In this document: piece by piece, positions 1 to 9,011 of the stretch
How the letters are laid out: each line of letters starts with the position of its first letter
Numbering within the stretch: position 1 is the first letter of the stretch
From: Desulforegula conservatrix Mb1Pa
GTDB lineage: Bacteria; Desulfobacterota; Desulfobacteria; Desulfobacterales; Desulforegulaceae
DNA: 64,000 nucleotides
Direction of reading: 5' to 3'
Assembly: GCF_000426225.1 (NCBI RefSeq)
Contig: NZ_AUEY01000007.1
Location: 1 to 64,000 of the forward strand
Program-made: the position numbers and the translations under genes
The notes under the pieces: model-generated
What the model saw: only the letters and a program-made list of their open reading frames with translations
Databases searched by the model: none
What the model was told of the DNA's origin: nothing

Positions 1-234
1 CAGCCTTACCCTCTGCACGAGCCGTATCAGGTTCGCTTTCGCTATGTACCATTCTCTTCCTGTCGCTTCCTTCAAACCCTACCGTTACCAGTAGCGCCCT
101 TGCGATTCGGATTGATTTCCCCTCGGACGGGGCATCTCTGCTTTCTTTCAAACAGACGGGGGCACGGCTTTGCCGGGCAAACAAATAAGGGCAGGTTTTT
201 CAACCTGCCCTTCAAGCAAGGGGAGTATGTGCAC
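1..234 (-). other. Possible 5' portion of a group II intron RNA, running off the left edge
   Basis: Read on the minus strand, the stretch starts GTGCACA at 234, close to the GUGYG 5' end of group II introns. It then contains a phrase typical of domain I (a CTGGTAAC run, then GAAGGAAGC, then GCGAAAGCGAAC; about positions 91 down to 30). An 11-base perfect stem (187-197 with 202-212) closed by a GAAA loop lies near the start. No intron-encoded protein is visible and the right-strand reading frame at 100-372 has no recognisable product. The resemblance is from memory of intron RNAs, not an alignment. It could instead be another structured RNA. Confidence 0.35.
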
Positions 235-285
235 TGCGTTTTATATGCTAAGCCTTTTTCTAATAAGGCATTAAGCCGTTTTGCA

Positions 286-321
286 GATCTGACGGCCAGT
301 GGCCAAACTAACCGTCAGATC
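286..321. other. 10-bp perfect inverted repeat (hairpin)
   Basis: GATCTGACGG (286-295) and CCGTCAGATC (312-321) form a perfect 10-base-pair stem over a 16-base loop that contains a small GGCC-AGT-GGCC palindrome. There is no T-run on either side, so it is not a typical intrinsic terminator. It lies just downstream of the leftward sigma-54 promoter and would be near the start of that transcript. Confidence 0.5.
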
Positions 322-381
322 AAAGGGGAGAGAAGAATGAAAAAATTTTTACAGACAATTTGTTTTTGTTGAAACTATATT

Positions 382-397
382 AGCAATAGGCGTGCCA
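382..397 (-). promoter_or_regulatory. Sigma-54 (-24/-12) promoter, leftward
   Basis: On the minus strand this reads TGGCAC-GCCTA-TTGCT, an exact match to the sigma-54 consensus (TGGCAC-N5-TTGCW). Transcription would start near 370 and run left, through the hairpin at 286-321 and into the intron-like sequence. A dyad (477-482/494-499) lies about 80-100 bases upstream, where an enhancer-binding activator would sit. No protein gene is visible downstream before the window edge. Confidence 0.6.
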
Positions 398-713
398 TGT
401 GTATTTATACTCCCCCTTTTTTTTATAAATATCAGATTTTACAGTATTTATTAATATATCGGAGAGATTGATCCGTTGGCATCAAAGAGACCAATGCCAG
501 AGCTTGTGTATTTATTATCTATGATGAAGTGTCTGCTGCTGATAGCTGTGTAATAAATATACATATGGATTCTAAATGCTTAGAAAGTATCGATATTTTT
601 CATAAATCACTGTACGCAATGTTTCTCTTACAATTTTCAATAAATGATGTATATTATTCTGCTCTTGTTTTCAGTATTGATTTGGCAGTTTAAGCATTTT
701 GCAGGATTATAAG

Positions 714-2318
714 ATGAATGAAATTTTAAGCGAGAAAGCTTTCAAGAAGGAAGTCGAAAAACGCCGTACATTTGGAATCATAAGCCACCCCGACGCTGGT
801 AAGACAACTCTTACAGAAAAGCTTCTCCTTTTTGGCGGTGCCATTCAACAGGCTGGAGCGGTTAAGTCGAGAAAAACCGATCGTCATGCAACCAGTGACT
901 GGATGGCCATTGAACAGGAGCGCGGTATTTCTGTAACAACTTCGGTTATGAAGTTCAATTACAGAGAATTTGAGGTCAATCTTCTTGATACTCCTGGCCA
1001 CAAGGACTTTTCCGAAGATACTTACAGGGTTTTAACTGCTGTAGACAGCGCTCTGATGGTGATTGACAGCGCAAAAGGCGTTGAAACCCAGACAAAGAAA
1101 CTAATGGAAGTATGCAGAATGCGCAATACTCCCATTATCACATTCATAAATAAGCTAGACAGGGACGGCCTTGCGCCTCTTGATCTTCTTTCTGATATTG
1201 AAGAAAACCTTCAGATAGAATGCGTTCCCATGACTTGGCCAATCGGAATGGGAAAGAGATTTAAAGGGGTTTACAATCTATATTCGAAATCTTTGCAATT
1301 GTTCAAACCGGGCGAAGAAATAATAACAAATGACAGCATTGTCATCACAGATATATATGACAAGACCCTTGATAATCTCGTGGGAGAGTCCCTTGCACGG
1401 GAACTTAGGGGTGACATAGAACTGCTTGAAGGAGCAGCTAGCCCTTTTGACTATGATCATTTTCTAAAAGGCAATCAGTCTCCTGTTTTTTTTGGCAGTG
1501 CCATCAACAACTTCGGTGTAAGAGAACTTCTCGACGCTTTTGTGGAAATGGCACCGCATCCTGATTCAAGGGAAACTGAAACAAGGGAAGTCTCTCCTTA
1601 CGAGAATGAGTTCTCTGGATTTGTATTTAAAATCCAGGCAAATATGGATCCATCCCACAGGGACAGAATTGCTTTTCTAAGGATTTGTTCAGGCAGATTT
1701 ACGAGGGGGATGAAGGTTAAACATCACAGAATGGATAAAGATATCAATCTCTCAAACGCCATAATCTTCATGGCCCAGGACAGAGCAAACATAGACGATG
1801 CTTTCCCGGGTGATATTATTGGTCTCCATAACCACGGCACAATCAAAATAGGCGATACTTTTTCAACAAAGGAAGTTTTGAAATTTACAGGAATTCCAAA
1901 TTTTGCTCCTGAACATTTCAGAAGGGTTATTCTTAAAAACCCGCTTAAACTCAAGCAGCTCCAGAAAGGCCTTACACAGCTTGCAGAAGAGGGCGCAGTT
2001 CAGTATTTCAGACCAATAAAAGGTAGCGACTATATATTGGGTGCCGTGGGCGTACTTCAGTTCGACGTTACAATGGCAAGACTTAAAGCTGAATACAGCG
2101 TCGATGCCATTTACGAACCTGTAGAACTTAGTGTCGCCAGATGGATAAGGGCTGATGATAAAAAAACAATCGATGAATTTGAAAAAAAATACAGCCACAA
2201 CCTGGCAAAGGATTCTGAGGGCCATCTCGCATTTATGACCACTAGCGAGTGGCAGCTTAAATTTGTCATGGATGACTGGCCACAAATAACCTTTATGAAA
2301 ACCAGGGAGCAGGGCTGA
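714..2318 (+). CDS. prfC: Peptide chain release factor 3
   Basis: RF3 is the cytoplasmic GTPase that removes RF1/RF2 from the ribosome after peptide release. From the ATG at 714 the product has 534 residues, close to the family length. GTPase motifs are clear: P-loop HPDAGKT at 25-31, DTPGH at 92-96, NKLD at 146-149, followed by the beta-barrel domain II and the RF3 C-terminal domain. The ATG at 714 is preferred to a TTG at 699 because AGGA sits 7 bases upstream of it and family members start close to this point. The gene stands alone, with a long non-coding region before it and hairpins after its stop. RF3 versus EF-G is decided by the overall length and the [12 protein letters not shown] / [12 protein letters not shown] segments. 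Nothing is unusual in the sequence. Confidence 0.95.
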   Translation: MNEILSEKAFKKEVEKRRTFGIISHPDAGKTTLTEKLLLFGGAIQQAGAVKSRKTDRHATSDWMAIEQERGISVTTSVMKFNYREFEVNLLDTPGHKDFSEDTYRVLTAVDSALMVIDSAKGVETQTKKLMEVCRMRNTPIITFINKLDRDGLAPLDLLSDIEENLQIECVPMTWPIGMGKRFKGVYNLYSKSLQLFKPGEEIITNDSIVITDIYDKTLDNLVGESLARELRGDIELLEGAASPFDYDHFLKGNQSPVFFGSAINNFGVRELLDAFVEMAPHPDSRETETREVSPYENEFSGFVFKIQANMDPSHRDRIAFLRICSGRFTRGMKVKHHRMDKDINLSNAIIFMAQDRANIDDAFPGDIIGLHNHGTIKIGDTFSTKEVLKFTGIPNFAPEHFRRVILKNPLKLKQLQKGLTQLAEEGAVQYFRPIKGSDYILGAVGVLQFDVTMARLKAEYSVDAIYEPVELSVARWIRADDKKTIDEFEKKYSHNLAKDSEGHLAFMTTSEWQLKFVMDDWPQITFMKTREQG

Positions 2319-2329
2319 TTTTTGCCTCT

Positions 2330-2381
2330 GTTCAGTTTTAATACTGAACTCCTGCAGGGCGCCTTTTTTAACGAACGCCCT
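2330..2381 (+). terminator. Tandem hairpins after prfC
   Basis: Two stems follow the prfC stop: GTTCAGT (2330-2336) with ACTGAAC (2343-2349), and AGGGCG (2356-2361) with CGCCCT (2376-2381), the second enclosing a T-run. Neither has a classic trailing T-tract, so efficiency is uncertain. Confidence 0.4.
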
Positions 2382-2553
2382 AAAAACCATGCACCGAATA
2401 TTGATAATTGATATTATATTGAAGTCGAATAAAAATATCAATATATTGTATATGATTTTATACTTGATACATTTTGTATTATCTGTTTTGTAATGCTCAG
2501 CTCTGTATGAAGTTACTTCTGAATAATATAAGGCTGGCACAGGGGAAAAAAGA

Positions 2554-5500
2554 ATGCATACCGAAGAATATCGTGAGATTCCTTATAATTACACTTCAGC
2601 TGATGATGCCCAGATAGTTAAGCTGTTCATGGGCTACGATGTATGGGAACGTCTTGAGAGTCTCCGTTCGCAGAGAATATCAGGACGATCAGCCAGACTG
2701 CTCATGCGTTTTATGGGGGATCTTTTTGTTTTAAGAAGAAATCCTTTTATATATCAAGAACTTGCAGACTCTGTCTTCAGACGGCACTATTTTTTCAAAA
2801 CAGTCAAGGCTGATCTGGAATATCTTACAAATAAAGGCAGAGATAATGAAGATGTCAGGTTTATTGTAAAAAAATGCGGAGAGGAAACAAAAAAGCTTAA
2901 AAGAGAACTCAATTCAGTTTCATTTAAGAGAATGAAAATCAAAAGGACTCTTTCCCCAATTATTGGTAAAGAGAATATCCTTTTTGATCCGTTCGCACTC
3001 ATAAGCCATGCAACAGATGCAACCGACTGGCGTCTGTACCTTCCCATCGCCATCCTGAGGCCTTATGATGAAAAACAAATAGCGCCTCTTCTTAAAGCTG
3101 TGGAAAAATTAGGACTCCATGTTATTCCAAGGGGAGCTGGAACCGGGCTTACAGGCGGCAGTGTTCCTGTAAGCGAAAACTGTGTGATGATAAATACTGA
3201 AAAACTCAACCGCATCAGAGGGATTCACACAAAAAGCTTTACGGATGAATCAGGCAGAATAGTCGAAATGCCCGTACTTGAAGTTGAAGCCGGAGTTGTT
3301 ACTGAAAGCGCAATGAATTATGCTTCATCCAAAGGTTTTGTATTTGCAACAGATCCGACAAGTGCATGGGCTTCGACAATTGGTGGTAATATTGCTGAAA
3401 ACGCTGGCGGAAAGACTGCCGTTCTTTGGGGAACAGCCATAGATAATATTGTTTCTTACAAAATGGCCATGCCGGGTGGAAAATTCTGGGAAGTAACACG
3501 AACAGATCACAAGGTAAGAAAAATCCTCCATGATGATACAGTCAATTTCGACATAAGGGATGAAAGTGGCGGTCTTGTTACCAACATACAATTGCGCGGA
3601 GATGAAATAAGGAAGCCGGGACTCTGGAAAGACATAACCAACAAGGCTCTCGGCGGACTACCAGGTGTTCAGAAAGAAGGGACTGACGGAATAATAACAT
3701 CAGCCTATTTCATTCTTTATACAGCGTATGAGCATAAAGCCACTGCATGTCTTGAGTTCTACGGCAATGACATGGATGAGGCAAGCAAGGTTATAGTTGC
3801 CATTTCCCAGTCATTTATAAACAAGGGTGAAGAGGCTCTTCAGGCACTTGAACATTTTGACGAGGAATACATCAAAGCCATAAACTATAAAATCAAATCC
3901 CCGGATATGATTAAAAGCCCAAAGGCTGTCCTGCTTGTTGATATTGTGGCGCATAATGAAGAACAGCTTGAGAGGGGCAGACTTAAACTTGCCGAGCTTC
4001 TTGCTCCATATTCAAATACATTCGTAGCTTTTTCAAAAGACAAACAGGAATCAGAGAGATTCTGGGCCGACCGAAAAAAACTTGGTGCAATTTCAGCAAG
4101 AACCAATGCCTTTAAACTCAATGAGGATATTGTTCTTCCTCTCCACGCCCTGGCGGATTTTGCAAATTTCGTTGATCATTACAATTTTGAGGAAGAAAAG
4201 CATAATCAGAGAACAGCAATCAGAAGAATCTGCAATTTCATTGAAAGCCATATTCCTATAGAGGACGCTGAACTTTATGCGTCAAAAGTACCACATGCAA
4301 AAATCTGCTGTGATGACTCGTATGCTTCATACGAAAAAATATCAAATGAAGACATAAAGCATGCAATGCCCATATCAACTCTTATTGAAAATTTGAATGA
4401 CACATTCATGGGCTATTCAGGGGTGTTTGAAAAAATACTTGAGATAAGCGACGCAGAAAGAAAAAGGCTGATTGTTCTTGCTACTCATATGCATGCAGGT
4501 GACGGCAACGTCCACGTAAACATACCTGTTTTTTCAAATGACAGAGAAATGATGGCAAGGGCAAGCATGGCAGCGGACAAGGTCATGGAAAAAGCCGTTG
4601 ATCTTGGCGGTGTTGTAAGCGGTGAGCACGGTATTGGCATTACTAAGATGAAATACCTTGATCGTTCAAGAGTCGTTGATCTTGATGAATACAGAAAAAG
4701 AGTTGACCCAAAGGGAACTATGAATCCAGGGAAATTGTCAGACCCCGATGTTCCTGATCAGGTTTTTACTCCTTCATTCAATCTTCTTGGACTTGAAGCA
4801 GGGATTCTTAAATATAACTCCCTTGAGAATCTGTCCGGAATGATTGCAAAATGCATAAGGTGTTCAAAATGCAAGCCATCATGCTGCACCTATTATCCGG
4901 CGGCAAACATGTTTTATCATCCAAGAAATAAAAACCTTGCAATAGCTTCAATCATTGAAGCCCTGATGTACGAAGCTCAAAGATGGCATTCTGGTAAATT
5001 CCCAATGCTCAGATATCTTGAGGAGATTGCGGATCACTGTACTCTATGCCATAAATGCAAGGCACCTTGTCCTGTTGATATAGACACTGCGGAAGTGTCC
5101 CTTCTTGAAAGAGAGATTCTTGTCAGTCTCAAATACAAGAGAACTGCGCCCCAGACATGGCTAACCTTAAGATATCTTAAAAGCCGATCAAGATATTTTA
5201 ATGCAATTTTCAGAAAGATTGTCTTACAGGGAGGGGGATTCATTCAGAGAAAAACTTCAGAAATATTATCCAAGGTGCGTTATGATTGGATAAAAAATCT
5301 GAAGCCTATGCTTCTTTTTAAATCTCCGGTTCCTAAATCATCCAATGATACTTTAAGGAGCATTCTTCCAAAAATAACCCATCATCAGGCACTTGTAATA
5401 GAACCTGAGTCTGATACAGATAGGACAGTATTCTATTTTCCTGGATGCGGATCTGAAAGATTGTTTTCCCAGGTATCCAAAGCTGCAATTTACATTCTTC

Positions 5501-6174
5501 TTAAATCAGGAGTGCGTGTTGTCCTTCCTCCATCATATCTATGCTGCGGCTTTCCGGTAAAGGCCAATGCAAGGGAAATGCAGCACAGCCAGGTAACATT
5601 AAGAGACACAATAATTCTTTCCCATATAAGGGAAATGATGCAGGATGTGAAATTTGATGCCGTAGTTGTAAGCTGCGGCACATGTAAGGAAGAACTTGAG
5701 AACATCAAAGTGCCGGAACTTTTTGACTGTAACCTCATGGATGTAAGTGAATACGCGATCTCTTCAGGTCTTGAAATCAGCTGTTCAGAAATGAGATTTT
5801 ATCATGCCCCATGCCATGATTCCATGGGCGGAAAGGCAACAAAACTTCTGGAACAGAAATGTGGTTTCAATATGAAATCCACATCACACTGCTGCAGCGA
5901 GGCTGGTACCATGGCACTGAGCAGACCTGATATCACCTCCAGAATGCTTGATAAAAAGCGCGTATCAATAAACGAGGCGCTTGAAAAAAATGAAATTCAT
6001 CAAGGAGTTATTCTTACAAACTGCCCTTCATGTTTACAGGGGCTTGGCAGAAACCAGTCATCTGGTATGGCCCCAAGGCATATAGCAGAAGAACTTGCCT
6101 TAAAATCGGGAGGATATGACTGGGAAAAAGAACTTGTGAGGATGCTCGACAAACACGAAAAAGTAAATTTTTGA
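2554..6174 (+). CDS. Fused FAD-binding 2-hydroxyacid dehydrogenase / Fe-S oxidoreductase (DUF3683 type)
   Basis: A 1206-residue fusion of a GlcD-like flavoprotein and a GlcF-like iron-sulfur protein, expected to oxidise a 2-hydroxyacid such as D-lactate or glycolate and pass electrons to a quinone or other carrier. Order of domains: an N-terminal DUF3683-like segment (about 1-130), an FAD-binding_4 domain with a PRGAGTGLTGG loop near 190 and a DPTSAWASTIGGN segment, the VAO-type C-terminal domain with HMHAGDGNVHVN near 645 and GEHGIG near 690, two cysteine clusters CxxCxxC (about 766 and 828) for [4Fe-4S], and two CCG-type domains (PGCG near 962, CCGF; HAPCHD near 1082, CCSEAG). An AGGGG ribosome site lies 9 bases before the ATG. 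All expected motifs are intact. Substrate cannot be read from the sequence. A 60-codon gene follows 12 bases downstream. Confidence 0.9.
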   Translation: MHTEEYREIPYNYTSADDAQIVKLFMGYDVWERLESLRSQRISGRSARLLMRFMGDLFVLRRNPFIYQELADSVFRRHYFFKTVKADLEYLTNKGRDNEDVRFIVKKCGEETKKLKRELNSVSFKRMKIKRTLSPIIGKENILFDPFALISHATDATDWRLYLPIAILRPYDEKQIAPLLKAVEKLGLHVIPRGAGTGLTGGSVPVSENCVMINTEKLNRIRGIHTKSFTDESGRIVEMPVLEVEAGVVTESAMNYASSKGFVFATDPTSAWASTIGGNIAENAGGKTAVLWGTAIDNIVSYKMAMPGGKFWEVTRTDHKVRKILHDDTVNFDIRDESGGLVTNIQLRGDEIRKPGLWKDITNKALGGLPGVQKEGTDGIITSAYFILYTAYEHKATACLEFYGNDMDEASKVIVAISQSFINKGEEALQALEHFDEEYIKAINYKIKSPDMIKSPKAVLLVDIVAHNEEQLERGRLKLAELLAPYSNTFVAFSKDKQESERFWADRKKLGAISARTNAFKLNEDIVLPLHALADFANFVDHYNFEEEKHNQRTAIRRICNFIESHIPIEDAELYASKVPHAKICCDDSYASYEKISNEDIKHAMPISTLIENLNDTFMGYSGVFEKILEISDAERKRLIVLATHMHAGDGNVHVNIPVFSNDREMMARASMAADKVMEKAVDLGGVVSGEHGIGITKMKYLDRSRVVDLDEYRKRVDPKGTMNPGKLSDPDVPDQVFTPSFNLLGLEAGILKYNSLENLSGMIAKCIRCSKCKPSCCTYYPAANMFYHPRNKNLAIASIIEALMYEAQRWHSGKFPMLRYLEEIADHCTLCHKCKAPCPVDIDTAEVSLLEREILVSLKYKRTAPQTWLTLRYLKSRSRYFNAIFRKIVLQGGGFIQRKTSEILSKVRYDWIKNLKPMLLFKSPVPKSSNDTLRSILPKITHHQALVIEPESDTDRTVFYFPGCGSERLFSQVSKAAIYILLKSGVRVVLPPSYLCCGFPVKANAREMQHSQVTLRDTIILSHIREMMQDVKFDAVVVSCGTCKEELENIKVPELFDCNLMDVSEYAISSGLEISCSEMRFYHAPCHDSMGGKATKLLEQKCGFNMKSTSHCCSEAGTMALSRPDITSRMLDKKRVSINEALEKNEIHQGVILTNCPSCLQGLGRNQSSGMAPRHIAEELALKSGGYDWEKELVRMLDKHEKVNF

Positions 6175-6186
6175 TAAGAAAATAAA

Positions 6187-6369
6187 ATGAAAGATAAAAA
6201 AAACAAAACCGGTAAAAAAAATGATGAGAGAATGGAGGCATTCAAAAGTTTGCCACCAGCTATTAAAAATGCCATTACTCCTGAAGAGCAGGAAATTTTT
6301 TTAAAATCAGATGTGTGGCCTGAATCTCTTTGTGAAAAATTAAGCGAATTTCTTTTCAAAATGAAATAG
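6187..6369 (+). CDS. Small hypothetical protein (60 aa)
   Basis: A short, lysine-rich N-terminus is followed by a compact acidic/hydrophobic helical segment (PPAIKNAITPEEQEIF... LCEKLSEFLF). It begins 12 bases after the stop of the preceding dehydrogenase, so co-transcription is likely, but the ribosome site is weak. No family recognised. Composition and the position at the end of an operon make a real small protein plausible rather than proven. Confidence 0.45.
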   Translation: MKDKKNKTGKKNDERMEAFKSLPPAIKNAITPEEQEIFLKSDVWPESLCEKLSEFLFKMK

Positions 6370-6507
6370 TTCATAATCCATTTCGAGTTATTTAAATTTT
6401 GACAAGATCTCAAAAAGTCCAATTACCGATATTCCGGAAAAATTTTCATGACATGAATTAGGCAATAACAAAAAGGACATGATACAGCATTTAAGATAGG
6501 AAGAGTA

Positions 6508-6530
6508 GGGCGGTTCATTGTGAATCGCCC
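6508..6530. terminator. Hairpin between convergent genes
   Basis: GGGCGGTTCA (6508-6517) pairs with TGAATCGCCC (6521-6530), a 10-base stem with one G-U pair. It sits between the rightward 60-aa gene and the leftward gene ending at 6568, as expected for a bidirectional terminator, although T-tracts are poor. Confidence 0.5.
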
Positions 6531-6567
6531 CTATTGCCAATGCCTGACAATCAAACTGAGAATCAAA

Positions 6568-7440
6568 TTATTCTTCGATTTGTGAGATCTTCTTGTTATC
6601 TGGAAGAAGTCCATCAAGCATATTTTTTCTCATTTGCTTGAAATAATCTATAACTCCTGAGTCTTTAAGAAAGTTTTTGTCAGCGTCTTCAATCTTTTTA
6701 TCGAAAAAATTTTCAAATGAAGGACGTAAAACCGAATTTGGAATTTTGCTTTTATTGGATGCGTCCCTAAGATCATCAACAAGTTTTTGCATTTCAGTTT
6801 TTACATAATCTTGGATACCAGTTTGAACTGGTCGGTCAATCTGATTTTCAGGATTAGTTTCGGGCAGGGCAGCAACTGGCTGATTATCCGTGCCTGCTTC
6901 CGCTACAGGCGATGTGGATTCCTCAGGCAATTCGGACACTAAAGTTGATTGGTACTGTTTTTCTATTTCCACGCTTTTTGAAAATGATATGGAGGACTCA
7001 AAGGAAGATATGGTTTTCCCGTCTGCAGCATCAAGCAAAGTATCAACTGCACCGTCCATATTGCCATTGATCATTTTATTCATGGCTTTTTCTAAATTTT
7101 TCACGGCCTTCATAATATCTTTTAACTCGTCTTTATTTAAATCTCCTTCAATTTTAATTGAAGTGTTTAATTCAGCCTCTGCATATGCAGACTCAACAGA
7201 AGTAGCCCACGAAACATCATCAAGTCTGCCATTCTGATTATATGTAGAATATCCAGAACTAGCATCTGACGAAAACGACAGGGTAATCTTATCGCCTTCT
7301 TTTGTAACCAGCTCCATCTCAGCAGTCTTTGTCTGTCTGACCTGCACGCTTGTTGAACTTGTCTGAACCTGAAGATTCTGATCGGATTGGTTTTTAATGC
7401 TATCCATATAAGAATTTATATTTGATCCTATAGTATTCAT
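6568..7440 (-). CDS. Hypothetical protein, Ser/Thr- and acid-rich N-terminus
   Basis: 290 residues, no signal peptide and no membrane segment. The first 60 residues are rich in Ser, Gln and Asn, with MNTIGSNINSYMDSIKNQ resembling the start of flagellar/DUF5610-like proteins. The middle (about 100-140) is a predicted helical segment (KDELKDIMKAVKNLEKAMNKMINGNMDGAVDTLLDAADG). A Pro/Glu-rich linker (170-205) leads to a helical C-terminus. A strong AAGGAGAT ribosome site precedes the ATG. The family was not recognised with certainty and no function is assigned. It is a single-gene unit convergent with the dehydrogenase operon. Confidence 0.75.
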   Translation of the reverse strand: MNTIGSNINSYMDSIKNQSDQNLQVQTSSTSVQVRQTKTAEMELVTKEGDKITLSFSSDASSGYSTYNQNGRLDDVSWATSVESAYAEAELNTSIKIEGDLNKDELKDIMKAVKNLEKAMNKMINGNMDGAVDTLLDAADGKTISSFESSISFSKSVEIEKQYQSTLVSELPEESTSPVAEAGTDNQPVAALPETNPENQIDRPVQTGIQDYVKTEMQKLVDDLRDASNKSKIPNSVLRPSFENFFDKKIEDADKNFLKDSGVIDYFKQMRKNMLDGLLPDNKKISQIEE

Positions 7441-7629
7441 TTCATATCTCCTTGAAATTTATGATGCAGAATAGCAATAAATAGTTTTTTTATGTGTATC
7501 GGCACAAATAAGGTTTTACTTAAGTACAAAATACATGAGTTTTGTTTATCAAATAAACGGCGATTAAGTATTGACAAAAGATAAATTCGTAATTAAAAAA
7601 ATTATTATTTATCCCTTGAAAGAAAGACG

Positions 7630-7959
7630 ATGATCGAAAATAAAAAGATCTGTACAAGATGTGGCTACTTAAGAAAGCCCCTCGATGATATACTTATACC
7701 TGCTGCTGAATGTCCTAAATGCGGAATCATATACCAGAAATTCGAGGATGGCATGCTCGCTTTTGATATGGCCTTCAATCAAAAGCGAATGAATAGAAGC
7801 AAAAAAAGAAGAAGCTCAAATTTTGCGTATATACTGATATTTTTTTTAGTATTTGCGGTTATTTTTCTGGTGGGATTCATTTCAGGAATAACTTATACCA
7901 AATTTGAAATGCAAAGCCCCAAAAAAAATACTCAGATTCAGACAATGAATCAAAATTGA
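7630..7959 (+). CDS. Zinc-ribbon single-pass membrane protein
   Basis: 109 residues. The N-terminus has two CxxC knuckles (CTRCGY at 8-13 and CPKCG near 30) separated by about 18 residues, a zinc-ribbon arrangement. A basic stretch (MNRSKKRRSS) precedes one strongly hydrophobic helix (about 67-89), so the ribbon should face the cytoplasm and a short Lys/Gln-rich tail the periplasm. A GAAAG ribosome site precedes the ATG. Similar small ribbon-TM proteins are common in Desulfobacterota, but their function is unknown. It is followed by a partial copy of the window's MITE. Confidence 0.7.
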   Translation: MIENKKICTRCGYLRKPLDDILIPAAECPKCGIIYQKFEDGMLAFDMAFNQKRMNRSKKRRSSNFAYILIFFLVFAVIFLVGFISGITYTKFEMQSPKKNTQIQTMNQN

Positions 7960-7970
7960 TAAGCATCAGG

Positions 7971-8011
7971 TACTTCCTGATTCCGGCCTACGCCGGAATG
8001 ACGGTAATGGG
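7971..8011 (+). repeat. MITE family, solitary arm
   Basis: Contains the TTCCGGCCTACGCCGGAATG palindrome and flanking GACGGTAAT of the dispersed family whose best copy is at 62708-62840. Only one internal hairpin is present, so this is a truncated or decayed copy. Confidence 0.7.
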
Positions 8012-8124
8012 AGTGGATTCATATGATTCAAGGCAGCAGCTCTTTTAGTTTACATAATATATCTTATCAGACATAATAAATATTTTATTATGATAAACAC
8101 GAATGCCCTAAATTTGTATTTGTA

Positions 8125-9006
8125 CTAACAGTTTCTTTTAAGTCTTCTGATTGATTTAGGTAGATTATGTAAGGATCTGCTTTCTATATAGTTTGAAATT
8201 TCGGCTCCAAGAAGTATGATCTGAACAGAATAATAAACCCATACAATTGCTGCAACGAGAGTTCCTCCGGCCCCGAATGATGACGCCATCATTGTTCTTG
8301 TAAGGTAAAGCTTCAGCAAATACTTCCCGCATTCAAATAAAAATGCGCTTATTATTATTCCTGGAAGCATCTTCGACATTGATGGTTTTTTTCGGGGTAA
8401 AAATTTGAAGAATAATAAAAAAATCAGGGTCACAACAAAAAAAGACACGCATTGGTTTAAAATTACTATCCAATTAAGTGAAGTGATCTCTGTGAATTGA
8501 GGAAAGAAATCAATAAATTTTTCAAATACTGTCAAAAAAGCAGACACAAAAAAATTGGCCACCACCAAAAAACCTGCTGAAAACGCAAATAATCCGGATA
8601 TCAGCCTTCCCTTTATATAAATAAAAAACTGTTCTCTTTGATTATCCTGGCGTTTCAGACCAAAAATTCTGTTCAAGGCGCTACTTAATTCATCAAAAAC
8701 CATTGAAGCTGAGTAAATCATGAGAAAGACAAGTATGGTAGAAGCGAATCTACCGGTTTCAGGAACCTGGAAATTCATAAGAACAGTTTTTACAATGGCC
8801 GCAGCTTCCGGGCTGGCGATTCTGTGTATTTGTGAAACTATCTCATTTTTTGCATCAGCCGTACTTATAAAAAGGCCTGCGGCGCCAACTCCTATTGCAA
8901 GAAGCGGAGTTATGGAGAAAATTGTATAAAAGGCGATTGCTGCTGAGGCACTGGTGTTTTTATGGGCAATCCACGATGAAATAATTGATTTTGCAATTCT
9001 ACTCAT
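8125..9006 (-). CDS. YihY/BrkB family inner-membrane protein
   Basis: 293 residues with about six hydrophobic helices. It shows the family hallmark near the N-terminus (SASAAIAFYTIFSITPLL) and the conserved central region with IWVYYS near the C-terminus. Members were once annotated as ribonuclease BN and are now regarded as membrane proteins of uncertain function, possibly transporters. The start lies 5 bases after the stop of the upstream NtrC-like regulator and there is no good ribosome site of its own, so translation is probably coupled to the regulator gene. Confidence 0.85.
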   Translation of the reverse strand: MSRIAKSIISSWIAHKNTSASAAIAFYTIFSITPLLAIGVGAAGLFISTADAKNEIVSQIHRIASPEAAAIVKTVLMNFQVPETGRFASTILVFLMIYSASMVFDELSSALNRIFGLKRQDNQREQFFIYIKGRLISGLFAFSAGFLVVANFFVSAFLTVFEKFIDFFPQFTEITSLNWIVILNQCVSFFVVTLIFLLFFKFLPRKKPSMSKMLPGIIISAFLFECGKYLLKLYLTRTMMASSFGAGGTLVAAIVWVYYSVQIILLGAEISNYIESRSLHNLPKSIRRLKRNC

Positions 9007-9011
9007 TAATA

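Larger units (their letters stand above)
235..713. other. Non-coding region upstream of prfC
   Basis: No convincing gene. It holds a 10-base perfect inverted repeat (286-295 with 312-321), a leftward sigma-54 promoter at 382-397 and a small dyad TGGCAT-N11-ATGCCA (477-482 with 494-499). A purine-rich stretch resembling a ribosome site precedes an ATG at 337, but the frame stops after 11 codons (TGA at 370) and again at 469, so it is not treated as a gene. Confidence 0.5.

Noticed and set aside
100-372. 90-codon frame at the left edge
   Set aside because: Covers the intron-like stretch and an inverted repeat; no protein family is recognisable.
337-693. Open frame with only TGA interruptions (370, 469) ending in TAA at 691, suggesting a selenoprotein or a broken gene
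   Set aside because: No Sec insertion-like hairpin after either TGA, no recognisable protein sequence, and the stretch is AT-rich and atypical for coding sequence.
1863-2540. 225-codon minus-strand frame overlapping prfC
   Set aside because: Lies mostly antisense to the clearly real prfC gene, with no ribosome site and no recognisable domain.
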